From an uncultured Collinsella sp. (GTDB lineage Bacteria > Actinomycetota > Coriobacteriia > Coriobacteriales > Coriobacteriaceae), in contig CASDZW010000008.1 of the NCBI GenBank assembly GCA_949285915.1, positions 1 through 64,000 of the forward strand: 64,000 nt of DNA. Direction: 5' to 3'. Under the pieces are notes generated by a model that worked only from the letters and a program-made list of their open reading frames with translations, searched no databases and was not told the DNA's origin. Within the stretch, counting starts at the first letter, position 1; the number at the start of each line of letters is the position of its first letter. The translations under genes were made by a program, and so were the position numbers. Below, in pieces: positions 1 through 8,668 of this stretch.

Positions 1-1
1 C

Positions 2-322
2 GGGCTGACGCTCGGGCTGTTCGGGTTCCTGTCCGGAATTATTATGAAGTACATACCGTGGAGCGGCAAAAAGGGGCTGTACGGAAAGGCGGCGGTATCG
101 TTTGCCGTGTGCTTCCTCGTGATTACCTGTTTCGTAAATTCCGTCGTAAATTATTTTTACGCCTATATTTTCATTTGGGAAGGCGTATTTAAAAAGGCGT
201 TTTGGGTGTGGTTTGGCGGCCGCATTGCCTTTCAGTCGGTCGTGTACGTTATCAATACGGCGCTGTGTTTTGCGACTCTTCCTCTCAGCGTAAAGCTGAA
301 CACGTTCCGCGAGTTGCAGTAG
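2..322 (+). CDS. ECF transporter S-component-like membrane protein, 5' partial
   Basis: The frame is already open at base 2. The first in-frame ATG is at 44, but the upstream codons (GLTLGLFGFLSGII) read as membrane protein, so I treat the gene as cut by the window edge. About 106 residues are visible with hydrophobic stretches throughout and an Arg near the last helix (GRIAFQSVVYVIN). This resembles the C-terminal half of FolT/ThiT-like substrate-binding S components of energy-coupling-factor vitamin importers. The adjacent ECF T and A genes support that. Codon use is AT-richer than in the ATPase gene downstream. The substrate cannot be told, and an unrelated small membrane protein remains possible. 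Confidence 0.5.
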   Translation, partial: GLTLGLFGFLSGIIMKYIPWSGKKGLYGKAAVSFAVCFLVITCFVNSVVNYFYAYIFIWEGVFKKAFWVWFGGRIAFQSVVYVINTALCFATLPLSVKLNTFRELQ

Positions 323-325
323 CGC

Positions 326-499
326 TCATTTACGCACAAGTACCTTTACCCATTGCGGCTGCGCGAGTCCCAGCGCGAGGATGAACAGTCCTTCCGCCGC
401 AACGAGAATACAACCGCATAAAATCGCCGCGGGCAGGGCGGGCATGAGCTTGCCGAAAAGGTCGCGCAGCAGACAACCGAATGCAATGGCGGGCACCAT
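326..499 (-). pseudogene. C-terminal membrane-protein fragment, antisense to the ecfT 5' end
   Basis: On the minus strand, 57 codons from an ATG at 499-497 to TGA at 328-326 read as two hydrophobic segments (around LMPALPAAIL and AAEGLFILALGL) with a basic tail (VKVLVRK). This looks far more like protein than the plus-strand frame over the same bases, which is a basic, Ser/Arg-rich string. There is no good ribosome site upstream, so I take it as the 3' end of a larger gene cut at about 490-500, exactly where ecfT homology begins. Its stop is 3 bases from the stop of the preceding plus gene. The family is not recognised. It could be a genuine very small membrane protein. Confidence 0.4.
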
Positions 500-1049
500 G
501 CTCGCCGCCGTGTTCCTGTGGTTTTCGAGCTACGCCGTCTGTATGGACAGCGCCGCCACCGCGTCGGTACTGGGGCGCGTGGCGCCCACCATCGCGCTTA
601 TGGTCTCGCAGGTGATGCGCCTTGTTCCGCAGTTTGCCGCACGTGGGCGCACCATTCTTGCCACGGAGCGCGCCGCGAGCGCTGCGGCGCCGCGCACCGC
701 GCGCGAACGTGCCGCCGGGAACCTGCGCGCGGTATCGGTCCTTATGGGCTGGGGGCTTGAGGACAGCCTCACCAGAAGCGACGCCATGCGCGCCCGCGGC
801 TGGGGCTGCGGCGTGCGGCGGACCTCGTACCGGCAGGACCGCCTTGGCCGCGCCGACATCGCGCTGCTGGCGATTGTGGTGGCGCTCGTGGCGGTAAACA
901 TCCCGCTCGCGGCCGTGGCGTGCGCCCAGTTCTCGTTCTACCCCACCCCGCCGCAGCTCCTTGCGTGGTGGGGGTACGTGCCCTACGCAGCCCTTATGCT
1001 CGTGGCGCCTGCGCTGTATCTGGGGGAGGTGATCCGGTGGAGAAGCTAG
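491..1049 (+). pseudogene. ecfT: ECF transporter transmembrane (T) component, N-terminally truncated
   Basis: EcfT is the membrane scaffold that couples the ECF ATPases to substrate-binding S components. From about base 491 the frame matches the C-terminal part of EcfT: a WFSSY helix, LGRVAPTIALMVSQVMRLVP, and the coupling-helix A-R-G motif in SDAMRARGWG, then two last helices. The usual first about 100 residues with several membrane helices are missing. The frame extends upstream to an ATG at 381, but those 37 residues are basic, not hydrophobic, and lie antisense to another fragment. The stop (1047-1049) overlaps the start of the ATPase gene. It is probably non-functional unless the junction is an assembly error. 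Confidence 0.6.
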
Positions 1050-3352
1050 ACGAGCAGACCACCCCCGCCGTCCGCACCGTGGACTACACCTTTGCCTATC
1101 CAGGCGGCGAGCCCGTTCTCGACCACGTCTCGCTCGAGGTGGCCGAAGGCGCGTTTTGCGTGGTCGTGGGCCCCACGGGCTGCGGCAAAACTACGCTTCT
1201 GCGCGCCCTCAAACCCGAGCTCGCCCGAGCGGGATCGCACGCCGGCACCATCGAGGTGCTCGGCCACACCCTCGTGCGCGATGGGCGCGTGACCGGCGAG
1301 CTCTCACCCGAGCGCTCCGCGCGCGAGATTGGCTTTGTAGCGCAGGACCCCGCTGCACAGATTGTGTGCGACACCGTCTGGCACGAGCTTGCCTTTGGGC
1401 TCGAGAACATCGGCACCCCCGCGCCCGAGATGCGCCGGCGCATCGCCGAGGTCGCCCACTTCTTTGGTATCGAGACGCTCATGCACGCCGCATGCGAGGA
1501 GCTCTCGGGCGGCCAGCAGCAGCTCGTGAACCTCGCGGCGGTGCTTGCACTGCGGCCGCGCCTCATCGTGCTCGACGAGCCCACCGCGCAGCTCGACCCC
1601 CACGCGCGCCGCCAGTTCCTCTACCTGCTCGGACGCGTAAGGCGCGAGCTTGGCATCACGGTCATGCTCTCCACGCACGCGCCCGAGGAGACCGAGACCC
1701 TCGCCACGCAAACGCTCACCATGGGCACGCTCTCCCCTCTCGCCCGCCGTGAGGATGCCGAGCGCCTGCTCGAGCCCCGGCGCCGCACGTGCGAGCACGC
1801 CCTTGCAGCCGCCGCGACCGTTGTGACCGCGCACGACCTCCACGTCCGCTACCGGCGCGAGGACCCGTGGGTGCTCCGCGGTGTCGACCTCGCCGTCCGG
1901 CGCGGGACTATCCACCTGATCGTGGGCGGCAACGGCTGCGGCAAGTCAACGCTTCTTGCCGCGCTTGCCGGCGTGCGCGCGCCCCAGCGGGGCAGCGTCG
2001 ACAACGCGCTCGCCGGTCGCCAGGCGCTTCTCCCCCAGGATCCCAAGGCTCTCTTTGTGTGCGACACCGTTGCCGAGGAGCTGGCCGAGTGGCGCGCCCG
2101 CTGCGGCTATGCCGCAGATGAGGAGCGCACCCTCGTAGCGCGCCTTGGCTTAACCGGGCTCGAGGGCGCCTCTCCGCTCGATCTCTCCGGCGGCCAGCAG
2201 CAAAAGCTCGCCCTTGCAAAACTCCTGCTCACCAAGCCCGAGCTGCTCTTTTTGGACGAGCCCACCAAAGGCCTTGACCCCGCGAGCGCTGCCGAGTGCG
2301 CCGAGATGCTGCACGAGCTTGCCGATGCGGGCTGCACCATCGTCGGCGTGACGCACGACCTCGACTTTGCCTGCGCGGTGGCAGATGAGGTCTCGATGCT
2401 CTTTGACGGCGAGATTGCCTGCACCGAGCCCGCTCGGGCATTTTTTGCGCACAACCTCATCTACCGTCCGCACGATGCGTCGCGCTTCTTTGGCGCCCTG
2501 CTAGAGCGGATGGACGAGGGCCGCGCAGGCGGCTCGGAGCCTCCCGGTGCGGCCGTGGCCGCAGGCGCGTGCACCGACAAGACCGCAACGGCGGCGCCCA
2601 GCAACGTCGCGCGCAAGACCGCACCCCACCGCGCGCGCGGCATCGTGGAGGCCGTCGCGCTCGCCGCAGTGCCCGCCATGCTCGCCATCACCACGCTTGC
2701 GGGAATCCGCCAGACCGCAATCCTATCGTTTGCCGTGGTCATCGCCGCCCTCGGCATCTTCTTTGCAAGCTTTGAGGCCAGCGGCGCGCGCCTGCGCGAG
2801 CTTATGCCCACCGTTGTGCTTGCCGCACTCGCCGCGGCGGGGCGCATCGTCTTTGCCGCGGTACCGAGCATGAAACCGGTGAGCGCCGTCGCCATCATCG
2901 CTGGCGTCATGCTCGGCAGGCGCAGCGGCTTTATGGTGGGCGCGCTCGCCGCGCTCGCCTCCAACTTCTTTTTTGGCCAGGGCCCGTGGACCCCCTGGCA
3001 GATGTACGCCTGGGGCCTTGTGGGCTGGGGCGCCGGCGCCCTCGCGCAAACGGGCGTCTTTGGCGTGCGCCCCCGCGCTGCCGACAGCCCGTCCGCACGG
3101 CGCCGCGTGGTGGGCACCGCGTGTCTTCTTGCCTATGGATTTGTCTCTTCGGTCGCGTACGGATGGATCCTCAATGCGTGGACGGTGCTCGGTTTTTTGC
3201 ACGCGCACACCACGTTTCAGGTGCTTGCCGTCTACGCGGCGTCGCTTCCCTTTGACATTGCCCACGGCATCGCAACCGTCGGCTTTTTGCTCGCGCTCTG
3301 GGCGCCCTGGCAGCGCAAGCTCGCGCGCGTGCTCAGGTCCTACGCCGCCTAA
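1037..3352 (+). CDS. ECF transporter fusion: two ATPase domains plus S component
   Basis: The predicted protein of 771 residues fuses the two ECF ATPases to a membrane substrate-binding domain. I chose the GTG at 1037, which follows GGGGGAGG with a 7-base gap and overlaps the ecfT stop. ABC domain 1 has Walker A GPTGCGKT (about 45-52), LSGGQQQ (about 156) and Walker B IVLDEPT (about 175). ABC domain 2 has GGNGCGKS (about 297), LSGGQQQ (about 383) and LFLDEPT (about 404). After an Ala-rich linker, residues from about 535 form several membrane helices containing SNFFFGQGPWTPWQMYAWG, typical of cobalamin-type (CbrT-like) S components; that substrate is inferred. EcfA1, EcfA2 and the S protein are normally separate. 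If ecfT is broken, this transporter would lack its scaffold. Confidence 0.88.
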   Translation: MEKLDEQTTPAVRTVDYTFAYPGGEPVLDHVSLEVAEGAFCVVVGPTGCGKTTLLRALKPELARAGSHAGTIEVLGHTLVRDGRVTGELSPERSAREIGFVAQDPAAQIVCDTVWHELAFGLENIGTPAPEMRRRIAEVAHFFGIETLMHAACEELSGGQQQLVNLAAVLALRPRLIVLDEPTAQLDPHARRQFLYLLGRVRRELGITVMLSTHAPEETETLATQTLTMGTLSPLARREDAERLLEPRRRTCEHALAAAATVVTAHDLHVRYRREDPWVLRGVDLAVRRGTIHLIVGGNGCGKSTLLAALAGVRAPQRGSVDNALAGRQALLPQDPKALFVCDTVAEELAEWRARCGYAADEERTLVARLGLTGLEGASPLDLSGGQQQKLALAKLLLTKPELLFLDEPTKGLDPASAAECAEMLHELADAGCTIVGVTHDLDFACAVADEVSMLFDGEIACTEPARAFFAHNLIYRPHDASRFFGALLERMDEGRAGGSEPPGAAVAAGACTDKTATAAPSNVARKTAPHRARGIVEAVALAAVPAMLAITTLAGIRQTAILSFAVVIAALGIFFASFEASGARLRELMPTVVLAALAAAGRIVFAAVPSMKPVSAVAIIAGVMLGRRSGFMVGALAALASNFFFGQGPWTPWQMYAWGLVGWGAGALAQTGVFGVRPRAADSPSARRRVVGTACLLAYGFVSSVAYGWILNAWTVLGFLHAHTTFQVLAVYAASLPFDIAHGIATVGFLLALWAPWQRKLARVLRSYAA

Positions 3353-4101
3353 AAGTCGAACGCCTCGGCAATGTCGCAGCTAATCAGCACATCCGCCAAA
3401 GAATCCTGCGGCGTGGGGTCGCGGTTCACAATCACCAGCGTATCGCCGCCAAAGTAGCGGATAAGCCCCGCCGCAGGGTAGACCACAAGCGACGTTCCGC
3501 CCACCACAAGCAAATCAGCCGAGGCAATGGCGGCAAGCGCGCCCTCGACCACCCGGTCATCAAGCGCCTCGCCGTAGAGCACCACGTCCGGCTTGATGGG
3601 CCCGCCGCACACGGGGCAAACGGGTATGTGGCGCGGATCCTCGCGCCCGTCCTCGAGCACCCACGCGGCGTCTTGAACAGCTCCGCAACGTGCGCAGATA
3701 TTGCGATGCACCGAGCCGTGGAGCTCCCACACCTGCTTGCTTCCCGCTGCCTGGTGCAAGCCGTCGATGTTTTGCGTCACCACCGCGCTGAGCACACCCG
3801 CGCGCTCGAGCTCGGCCAGCTTGGTGTGGCAGCGGTTGGGGCGGGCGTCTAGGGCAATCATCTTCTGGCGATAGAACGCAAAGAACTCGCCGGTGTGCGT
3901 CTCGTAAAACTCATGGCTGAGCATGGTCTCGGGCGGATAGGCAAACTGCTGGTGGTAGAGACCGTCCACGCTTCTGAAGTCGGGGATGCCGCTTGCGGTG
4001 GACACGCCCGCGCCGCCAAAAAAGACCGCGCGGCGGTGCCGGTCAAAAAACTCGCGAAAGCGCGCCTGCGCCTCAGCCGGATCCGTGATGTTTGCCCTCA
4101 T
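3349..4101 (-). CDS. cobB: SIR2-family NAD-dependent protein deacylase
   Basis: A sirtuin of 250 residues that removes acyl groups from protein lysines, using NAD and releasing nicotinamide and O-acyl-ADP-ribose. Visible motifs: the NAD-binding [15 protein letters not shown] (about 30-44), TQNIDGLH, the catalytic His in ELHGSVH, and a zinc ribbon formed by CARC and CPVC pairs. GTSLVVYPA and VNRDPTPQD near the end complete the Rossmann fold. The length suits a cytosolic class M or U sirtuin. The gene converges on the ECF fusion gene, and their stops overlap by four bases. No regulatory site was seen. The family is certain; the in vivo acyl specificity cannot be read from the sequence. Confidence 0.95.
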   Translation of the reverse strand: MRANITDPAEAQARFREFFDRHRRAVFFGGAGVSTASGIPDFRSVDGLYHQQFAYPPETMLSHEFYETHTGEFFAFYRQKMIALDARPNRCHTKLAELERAGVLSAVVTQNIDGLHQAAGSKQVWELHGSVHRNICARCGAVQDAAWVLEDGREDPRHIPVCPVCGGPIKPDVVLYGEALDDRVVEGALAAIASADLLVVGGTSLVVYPAAGLIRYFGGDTLVIVNRDPTPQDSLADVLISCDIAEAFDF

Positions 4102-4178
4102 ATCGTTGCCTCCTCGCCCGCAAGTGCCCGCTATCGGATACGATAACGCGCGAGACCCTTCGACTTCAGGAGTTTCTG

Positions 4179-5021
4179 ATGACCAAAACGTATTCGTTCG
4201 CCTCGTGGAACGTCAACGGCCTGCGCGCCGTGCTCAAAAAGGAACCGAGTTTTACCGACATCGCGCGCGAGCTCGACGCCGATATCCTCGCCATACAGGA
4301 GACCAAGCTGCAGGAGGGTCAGGTCGCGCTCGACCTGCCGGGGTACACGCAGACCTGGAGCTATGCCGAGCGCAAGGGATACTCGGGCACGGCGGTCTTT
4401 AGCCGCGAGGAGCCGCTCTCGGTCCGGCGCGCCGACGAGCTGCTCGCGCCGGCGGTGCTTGACGCCGCGGGCATTGCAGAGACGAGCGACGCGGCCGAGC
4501 TTCTCGCCGAAGCCGTGCGCGAGGGCCGCGTCTGCGCGCTCGAGTTCGATCGCTTCTGGTTTGTGGACGTCTACACCCCCAACGCCAAGGACGGCCTCGC
4601 GCGCATCGACGGGCGCATGGTGTGGGACGACGCCTACCGCGCCTTTTTGCGCGCGCTTGAGACCGAGACGGGAAAGCCCGTTGTTACCTGCGGCGACTTT
4701 AACGTGGCGCACGAGGAGATCGACCTCAAGAACCCCAAGTCCAACCGCGGCAACGCCGGTTTTTCTGACGAGGAACGCGGCAAGTTTGGCGAGCTTTTAG
4801 ACGCCGGCTTTACCGACACCTTCCGCTACCTCCACCCCGACGAGGTAGGCGCCTACAGCTGGTGGAGCTACCGCTTCAACGCCCGCAAAAACAACGCGGG
4901 CTGGCGCATCGACTACTTCCTCGTGAGCGACGCGGTGCGCGAACAGGTGCGCGCGGCGGGCATCCGCAACGACATCTTTGGGTCCGACCACTGCCCGGTC
5001 ACCCTCGAGATCGAGCTGTAG
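4179..5021 (+). CDS. xth: exodeoxyribonuclease III (AP endonuclease)
   Basis: A 280-residue Mg-dependent exonuclease III/AP endonuclease of base-excision repair. It cuts 5' of abasic sites and removes 3' blocking groups. I chose ATG 4179 behind AGGAG (4168-4172); the frame extends further upstream but only as non-homologous sequence. Motifs of the exonuclease-endonuclease-phosphatase fold: SWNVNGLRA at the start, QETKLQ with the metal-binding Glu, VDVYTPN, the catalytic GDFN, and the C-terminal SDHCPVTLE with the catalytic Asp-His. Length is typical of the ExoA branch. It starts about 80 bases from the divergent sirtuin gene, so the two may share a regulatory region. Confidence 0.95.
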   Translation: MTKTYSFASWNVNGLRAVLKKEPSFTDIARELDADILAIQETKLQEGQVALDLPGYTQTWSYAERKGYSGTAVFSREEPLSVRRADELLAPAVLDAAGIAETSDAAELLAEAVREGRVCALEFDRFWFVDVYTPNAKDGLARIDGRMVWDDAYRAFLRALETETGKPVVTCGDFNVAHEEIDLKNPKSNRGNAGFSDEERGKFGELLDAGFTDTFRYLHPDEVGAYSWWSYRFNARKNNAGWRIDYFLVSDAVREQVRAAGIRNDIFGSDHCPVTLEIEL

Positions 5022-5233
5022 CACGCAGGAGCGGCGGCTCCGATTGGCAGAGGGCCCCGCGTGCGCCGCTGCCCCGCCCCTGCCGCCGCAGCGCCGCCCT
5101 CGGCAACCACTCCAGCCGTGGCCCGTTCGTGGACAACCTGCGTGCGGGCTCCAACCACAGCTGGCTGCGGTATCATCAGATAGGTTGGCTTTGCGCCGAC
5201 CCATCTGCACGCGCAGCATTCCGGGGAGCCTAC

Positions 5234-6613
5234 ATGGAAGCAACCGTCATCATTCTCGCCGCTGGCGAGGGCACCCGCATGAAGTCCAACCATGCCAAGG
5301 TGTCGCATCAGATTCTCGCTAAACCTATGATTCGCTGGGTCGTCGACGCCGCGCTTGCGGCGGGCGCCGGGCGCGTCATCACCGTTGTGGGCAGTCATGC
5401 CGACGAGGTCCGCGCGCTGCTCGCAGAGCTCGACGGCGTCGAGTGCGTCGAGCAGGCCGAGCGCCTGGGCACCGGTCACGCCGTGCGTGTGGCCCTCGAG
5501 GCCACCGGCGTCTGTGAGGGGCCCGTCGTCATTCTGAACGGCGACCTGCCGCTTATTGAGCCCAAGACCATCCGCAAGTTCGCAGACACGGTCGCTGGCG
5601 GTACCGCCGCGGCGGCCGTTCTTAGCATGACGCCGCCCGATCCGTTTGGCTACGGCCGCATCGAGCTTAACGAGGCGGGCCAGGTGCTCCGCATTATCGA
5701 GCAGAAGGATTGCACCGACGAGCAGGCAAAGACGCTCTTGGAGTGCAACGCCGGCTGCTACGCCTTTGACGGCGCGGCGCTCGCAGCCCACATCGGCGAG
5801 GTCGGCTGCGACAACGCGCAGGGCGAGTACTACCTGCCCGACATGCTCGAGATCCTGCGCAACCACGGCCTCGGCGTCACGTACTTCCACTGCAACGACT
5901 TCCGCGAGGGCCTCGGCGTCAACAGCCGCGCGCAGCTTGCCGAGCTAACCGCCATCGCGCGCGACCGCATCAACGCGCGCCTCATGGCAGAGGGCGTCAC
6001 CATGATCGACCCCGCGAGCACCTGGATCGGTCCGGACGCAACCGTCGGCCGCGACACCATCATCTACCCCGCCACCATGCTCATGGGTGAAACTGTGATT
6101 GGCGAGGAGTGCACCGTCGGCCCCAACACGCGCCTGACCGACACGCGCGTGGGCGACCACTCCGTCATCGACGAGACCGTCGCCGAGAACGTCCAGATCG
6201 ATAACTTTGTCACCTGCGGCCCGCGCGCCTACCTGCGCCCCGGCACGCATCTGTGCGACCACAGCAAGGCCGGCACCCACGTAGAGATCAAGAAGTCCAC
6301 CATCGGCGTGGGCTCCAAGGTCCCGCATCTCTCCTACATCGGCGACACCACCATGGGCGAGGGCGTGAACGTGGGCGCGGGCTCCATCACCTGCAACTAC
6401 GACGGTGTGCACAAGAACGCCACCACCATCGGCGACAACACGTTCATTGGCTCCGACACCATGATGGTGGCGCCCGTGAACATCGGCGCAAACGCGGTGA
6501 CGGGCGCGTCGAGCTGCATCACCAAGGATGTTCCTGACGGGGCGCTCGCCATCGAGCGTTCCGAGCAGCGCATCATAGAGGGCTATACCGCACGCAAGCG
6601 CGCGCGTCAGTAA
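5234..6613 (+). CDS. glmU: bifunctional GlmU: UDP-GlcNAc pyrophosphorylase / GlcN-1-P acetyltransferase
   Basis: A 459-residue enzyme making UDP-GlcNAc, the precursor of peptidoglycan and of the surface glycan encoded further right. The N-terminal uridylyltransferase domain has LAAGEGTRM (about 8-16), GTGHAV and NGDLPL. From about residue 250 a left-handed beta-helix of hexapeptide repeats carries the acetyltransferase, with RPGTHLCDHSKAGTHVEIKK and the NYDG acetyl-CoA/active-site region. ATG 5234 follows GGGGAGCC. A TATCAT -10-like element lies at 5171-5176, and the 212 bases before the gene show nothing else. glmU is followed by prs after 63 bases, a pairing common in Gram-positives. GlmS, which acts earlier in the same pathway, is at 21.1 kb. 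Confidence 0.97.
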   Translation: MEATVIILAAGEGTRMKSNHAKVSHQILAKPMIRWVVDAALAAGAGRVITVVGSHADEVRALLAELDGVECVEQAERLGTGHAVRVALEATGVCEGPVVILNGDLPLIEPKTIRKFADTVAGGTAAAAVLSMTPPDPFGYGRIELNEAGQVLRIIEQKDCTDEQAKTLLECNAGCYAFDGAALAAHIGEVGCDNAQGEYYLPDMLEILRNHGLGVTYFHCNDFREGLGVNSRAQLAELTAIARDRINARLMAEGVTMIDPASTWIGPDATVGRDTIIYPATMLMGETVIGEECTVGPNTRLTDTRVGDHSVIDETVAENVQIDNFVTCGPRAYLRPGTHLCDHSKAGTHVEIKKSTIGVGSKVPHLSYIGDTTMGEGVNVGAGSITCNYDGVHKNATTIGDNTFIGSDTMMVAPVNIGANAVTGASSCITKDVPDGALAIERSEQRIIEGYTARKRARQ

Positions 6614-6676
6614 AGCAAACCGGTCAGGGCAATCGAGCGCAAACGGGAGCGCGCTCAACCAAACGAAGGGGAGAAC

Positions 6677-7660
6677 ATGCCGACCACAGACTTCAGCCAA
6701 TCGATGCCGATGTTCAAGACCATGCGCGTCTACTCGGGCACCGCCAACCGCCCGCTTGCCGAGAAGGTCGCGAAGATCCTGGGCGTCGAGCTCTCTGGCC
6801 TTGCGCTTGAGAAGTTCGCCAACGGCGAGATCTACGCTCGCTTTGACGAGACCGTCCGCGGCGCCGACGTGTTCTTCATCCAGTCCATCTGCGGCGACGT
6901 CAACGACGCCCTGATGGAGCTCCTTATTGCGACCGACGCTGCCAAGCGCGCCTCGGCCCGCACCATCACCGCGTGCATCACGCACTACGGCTACGCTCGC
7001 CAGGACCGCAAGGCCGCCCCGCGTGAGCCCATCACCGCCCGCCTCGTGGCAAACCTTCTCGAGCGCGCCGGCGTTGACCGCGTGATCACACTCGACCTGC
7101 ACCAGGGCCAGATCCAGGGCTTCTTCGACATCCCGGTGAACCACCTCTCGGCGCTCCCGCTTTTTGGCGAGTACTACAACAACAAGGGCTTCGACACCGA
7201 CAACCTCGTGGTGGTCTCCCCCGACGTGGGCCGCGCCAAGGCCGCCAAGAAGCTCTCCGATATGCTCGGCTGCTCGCTCGCCATCGCCCACAAGGGCCGC
7301 CCGCGCCACAACGCCGCTGAGGTCATGGGCATCATCGGCGACATCGAAGGTAAGACCTGCATCATCAACGACGACATGATCGACACCGCTGGCACGCTCT
7401 GCGCGAGCGTCCGCGAGCTCAAGAAGATGGGCGCCGGCGACATCTACGTGTGCGCCACGCACGCCATCTTCTCTGGCCCCGCGGTCGAGCGCCTGAACGA
7501 CGCGCCGATTGTCGAGTGCCTCGTCACCGACTCGATCCCCGTCGAGGTCGGCGGCAAGATCAAGACCATCACCGTTGCCGACGAGTTTGCCAACGCCATC
7601 GCTGCGGTTTACGGCGAGGAGAGCGTGTCCGACCTCGTGGGTGGCGACTTCGCGCTGTAG
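6677..7660 (+). CDS. prs: ribose-phosphate pyrophosphokinase
   Basis: The 327-residue PRPP synthetase transfers pyrophosphate from ATP to ribose-5-phosphate, feeding purine, pyrimidine, histidine and NAD synthesis. Motifs include the N-terminal KFANGEIYARFDETVRG, the YGYARQDRK flexible loop, the DLHQGQIQGFF metal-binding segment, and the PRPP-binding loop DDMIDTAGTL (about 232-241). ATG 6677 follows a strong AAGGGGAG. An additional ATG at codon 9 or 11 could also serve, because the first ten residues precede the usual start of the fold. The gene ends at a clear hairpin terminator, so it closes the glmU-prs unit. Length is normal for class I enzymes. Confidence 0.97.
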   Translation: MPTTDFSQSMPMFKTMRVYSGTANRPLAEKVAKILGVELSGLALEKFANGEIYARFDETVRGADVFFIQSICGDVNDALMELLIATDAAKRASARTITACITHYGYARQDRKAAPREPITARLVANLLERAGVDRVITLDLHQGQIQGFFDIPVNHLSALPLFGEYYNNKGFDTDNLVVVSPDVGRAKAAKKLSDMLGCSLAIAHKGRPRHNAAEVMGIIGDIEGKTCIINDDMIDTAGTLCASVRELKKMGAGDIYVCATHAIFSGPAVERLNDAPIVECLVTDSIPVEVGGKIKTITVADEFANAIAAVYGEESVSDLVGGDFAL

Positions 7661-7692
7661 GCTCCGGAAACACGGCGCCAAAATAACCGCTG

Positions 7693-7732
7693 AGGCCGGC
7701 GAGCGCTACGATGCGTTCGCCGGCCTTTCTTT
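7693..7732 (+). terminator. intrinsic terminator after prs
   Basis: Arms AGGCCGGCGAGCG and CGTTCGCCGGCCT pair around an 8-base loop and are followed by TTTCTTT, 32 bases after the prs stop. Confidence 0.88.
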
Positions 7733-7780
7733 ATCTTCAAATGGAGAGGCAGAGAACCGCGCCCGGCTTTGTGCGGCGCT

Positions 7781-7789
7781 TGCTACAAT
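7781..7789 (+). promoter_or_regulatory. extended -10 promoter element before pth
   Basis: TGCTACAAT (TGn plus TACAAT) lies 34 bases before the pth start, downstream of the prs terminator. No convincing -35 hexamer is seen, as expected for an extended -10 promoter. Confidence 0.45.
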
Positions 7790-7822
7790 AGCTCGCTGAT
7801 AGAACTACGCAAAGGAGCAGCA

Positions 7823-8452
7823 ATGGCAGCAGCGCAGCCGGGCAAGATTCGTATGGTCGCAGGACTTGGCAATCCGGGCGACGAGTACGCCGCGACTCGT
7901 CACAACGCGGGCTTTCGCGCCGTCGATGAGCTTGCGCGCCAGGCGGGCGTGAGCTACTGGAAAAACCAGCTCGGTGCCGAAGTCGCCGTTATCAAGGTAA
8001 ACGACGCTGAGGAAGAGGGCAGCAAACGCGAGGTCGTGCTGGTAAAGCCCCAGAGCTTTATGAACACGAGCGGCGGCCCCATCTCCAAACTCTGCACCAC
8101 CTACAAGGTGCGCCCCGAGGAGGTGCTCGTCATCCACGACGAGCTCGATATCCCCGAGGGCGACGTGCGCGTGAAGGTCGGCGGCGGGCACGCCGGACAC
8201 AACGGCCTGCGCTCCATTATCGACAAGCTAGGCAGCCGCGACTTTAGCCGCATCCGTGTAGGGATCGGCAACCCGCCTGGGCGCATGCCGGTGGCGGATT
8301 TTGTGCTGAAGCAGTTCCGCCCCAAGGAGCTCGAGGAGTTTGACGAGACCTGCGCCCGCGCGGCAGACGCCGCGGCGCTTGCCCTCGTGCGCGGCGTCGT
8401 GTTTGCGCGCGACCATGTCAACGGGGCGGCCGCGCAAAACGGCAAGCACTAG
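7823..8452 (+). CDS. pth: peptidyl-tRNA hydrolase
   Basis: A 209-residue esterase that releases tRNA from prematurely dropped peptidyl-tRNA. ATG 7823 follows AAAGGAGCAGCA; the frame runs further upstream but without homology. Family motifs are GLGNPG (14-19), TRHNAG with catalytic His27, KPQSFMNTSG with the substrate Asn, VIHDELDIPEG with the catalytic Asp, and GGHAGHNGLRSI. Length is normal for bacterial Pth. The gene has its own candidate promoter after the prs terminator. No other gene is close downstream in the same unit: 216 bases separate it from the oxidoreductase pair, and a TATAAT box lies in that gap. Confidence 0.96.
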   Translation: MAAAQPGKIRMVAGLGNPGDEYAATRHNAGFRAVDELARQAGVSYWKNQLGAEVAVIKVNDAEEEGSKREVVLVKPQSFMNTSGGPISKLCTTYKVRPEEVLVIHDELDIPEGDVRVKVGGGHAGHNGLRSIIDKLGSRDFSRIRVGIGNPPGRMPVADFVLKQFRPKELEEFDETCARAADAAALALVRGVVFARDHVNGAAAQNGKH

Positions 8453-8634
8453 AACGGCGGGCGTCGCGTAGCCTGCTGCCGCAACCCGCCGCGGCGGGCC
8501 GCGCCTCCCGAGCGCCCTTGCCTCAAGCCCCCAACAGGATCCCTCGGCTAATGTAGCTCTTAAACCTTGCTTAGCCAAGTGTTACCGCTTAATGCGCGCG
8601 GCCGCATGCGCGACGAGCGGCAAGCGGCGCACGG

Positions 8635-8640
8635 TATAAT
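8635..8640 (+). promoter_or_regulatory. -10 element for the nfnAB-type operon
   Basis: A perfect TATAAT lies 28 bases before the start codon at 8669. The -35 region is weak. A 6-base inverted repeat (GGCTAA/TTAGCC, about 8543-8576) further upstream is a possible regulator site but short enough to be chance. Confidence 0.55.
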
Positions 8641-8668
8641 CAGAACATGACTGTCAGAGAGGGGTCCT

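Noticed and set aside
5945-7681. A 578-codon minus-strand open frame across glmU and prs, with a similar long antisense frame at 9472-11079
   Set aside because: High GC makes long antisense frames common. It lies over two well-conserved plus-strand genes, its residues are Val/Ala/Gly/Asp/His-rich without motifs, and it has no ribosome site.
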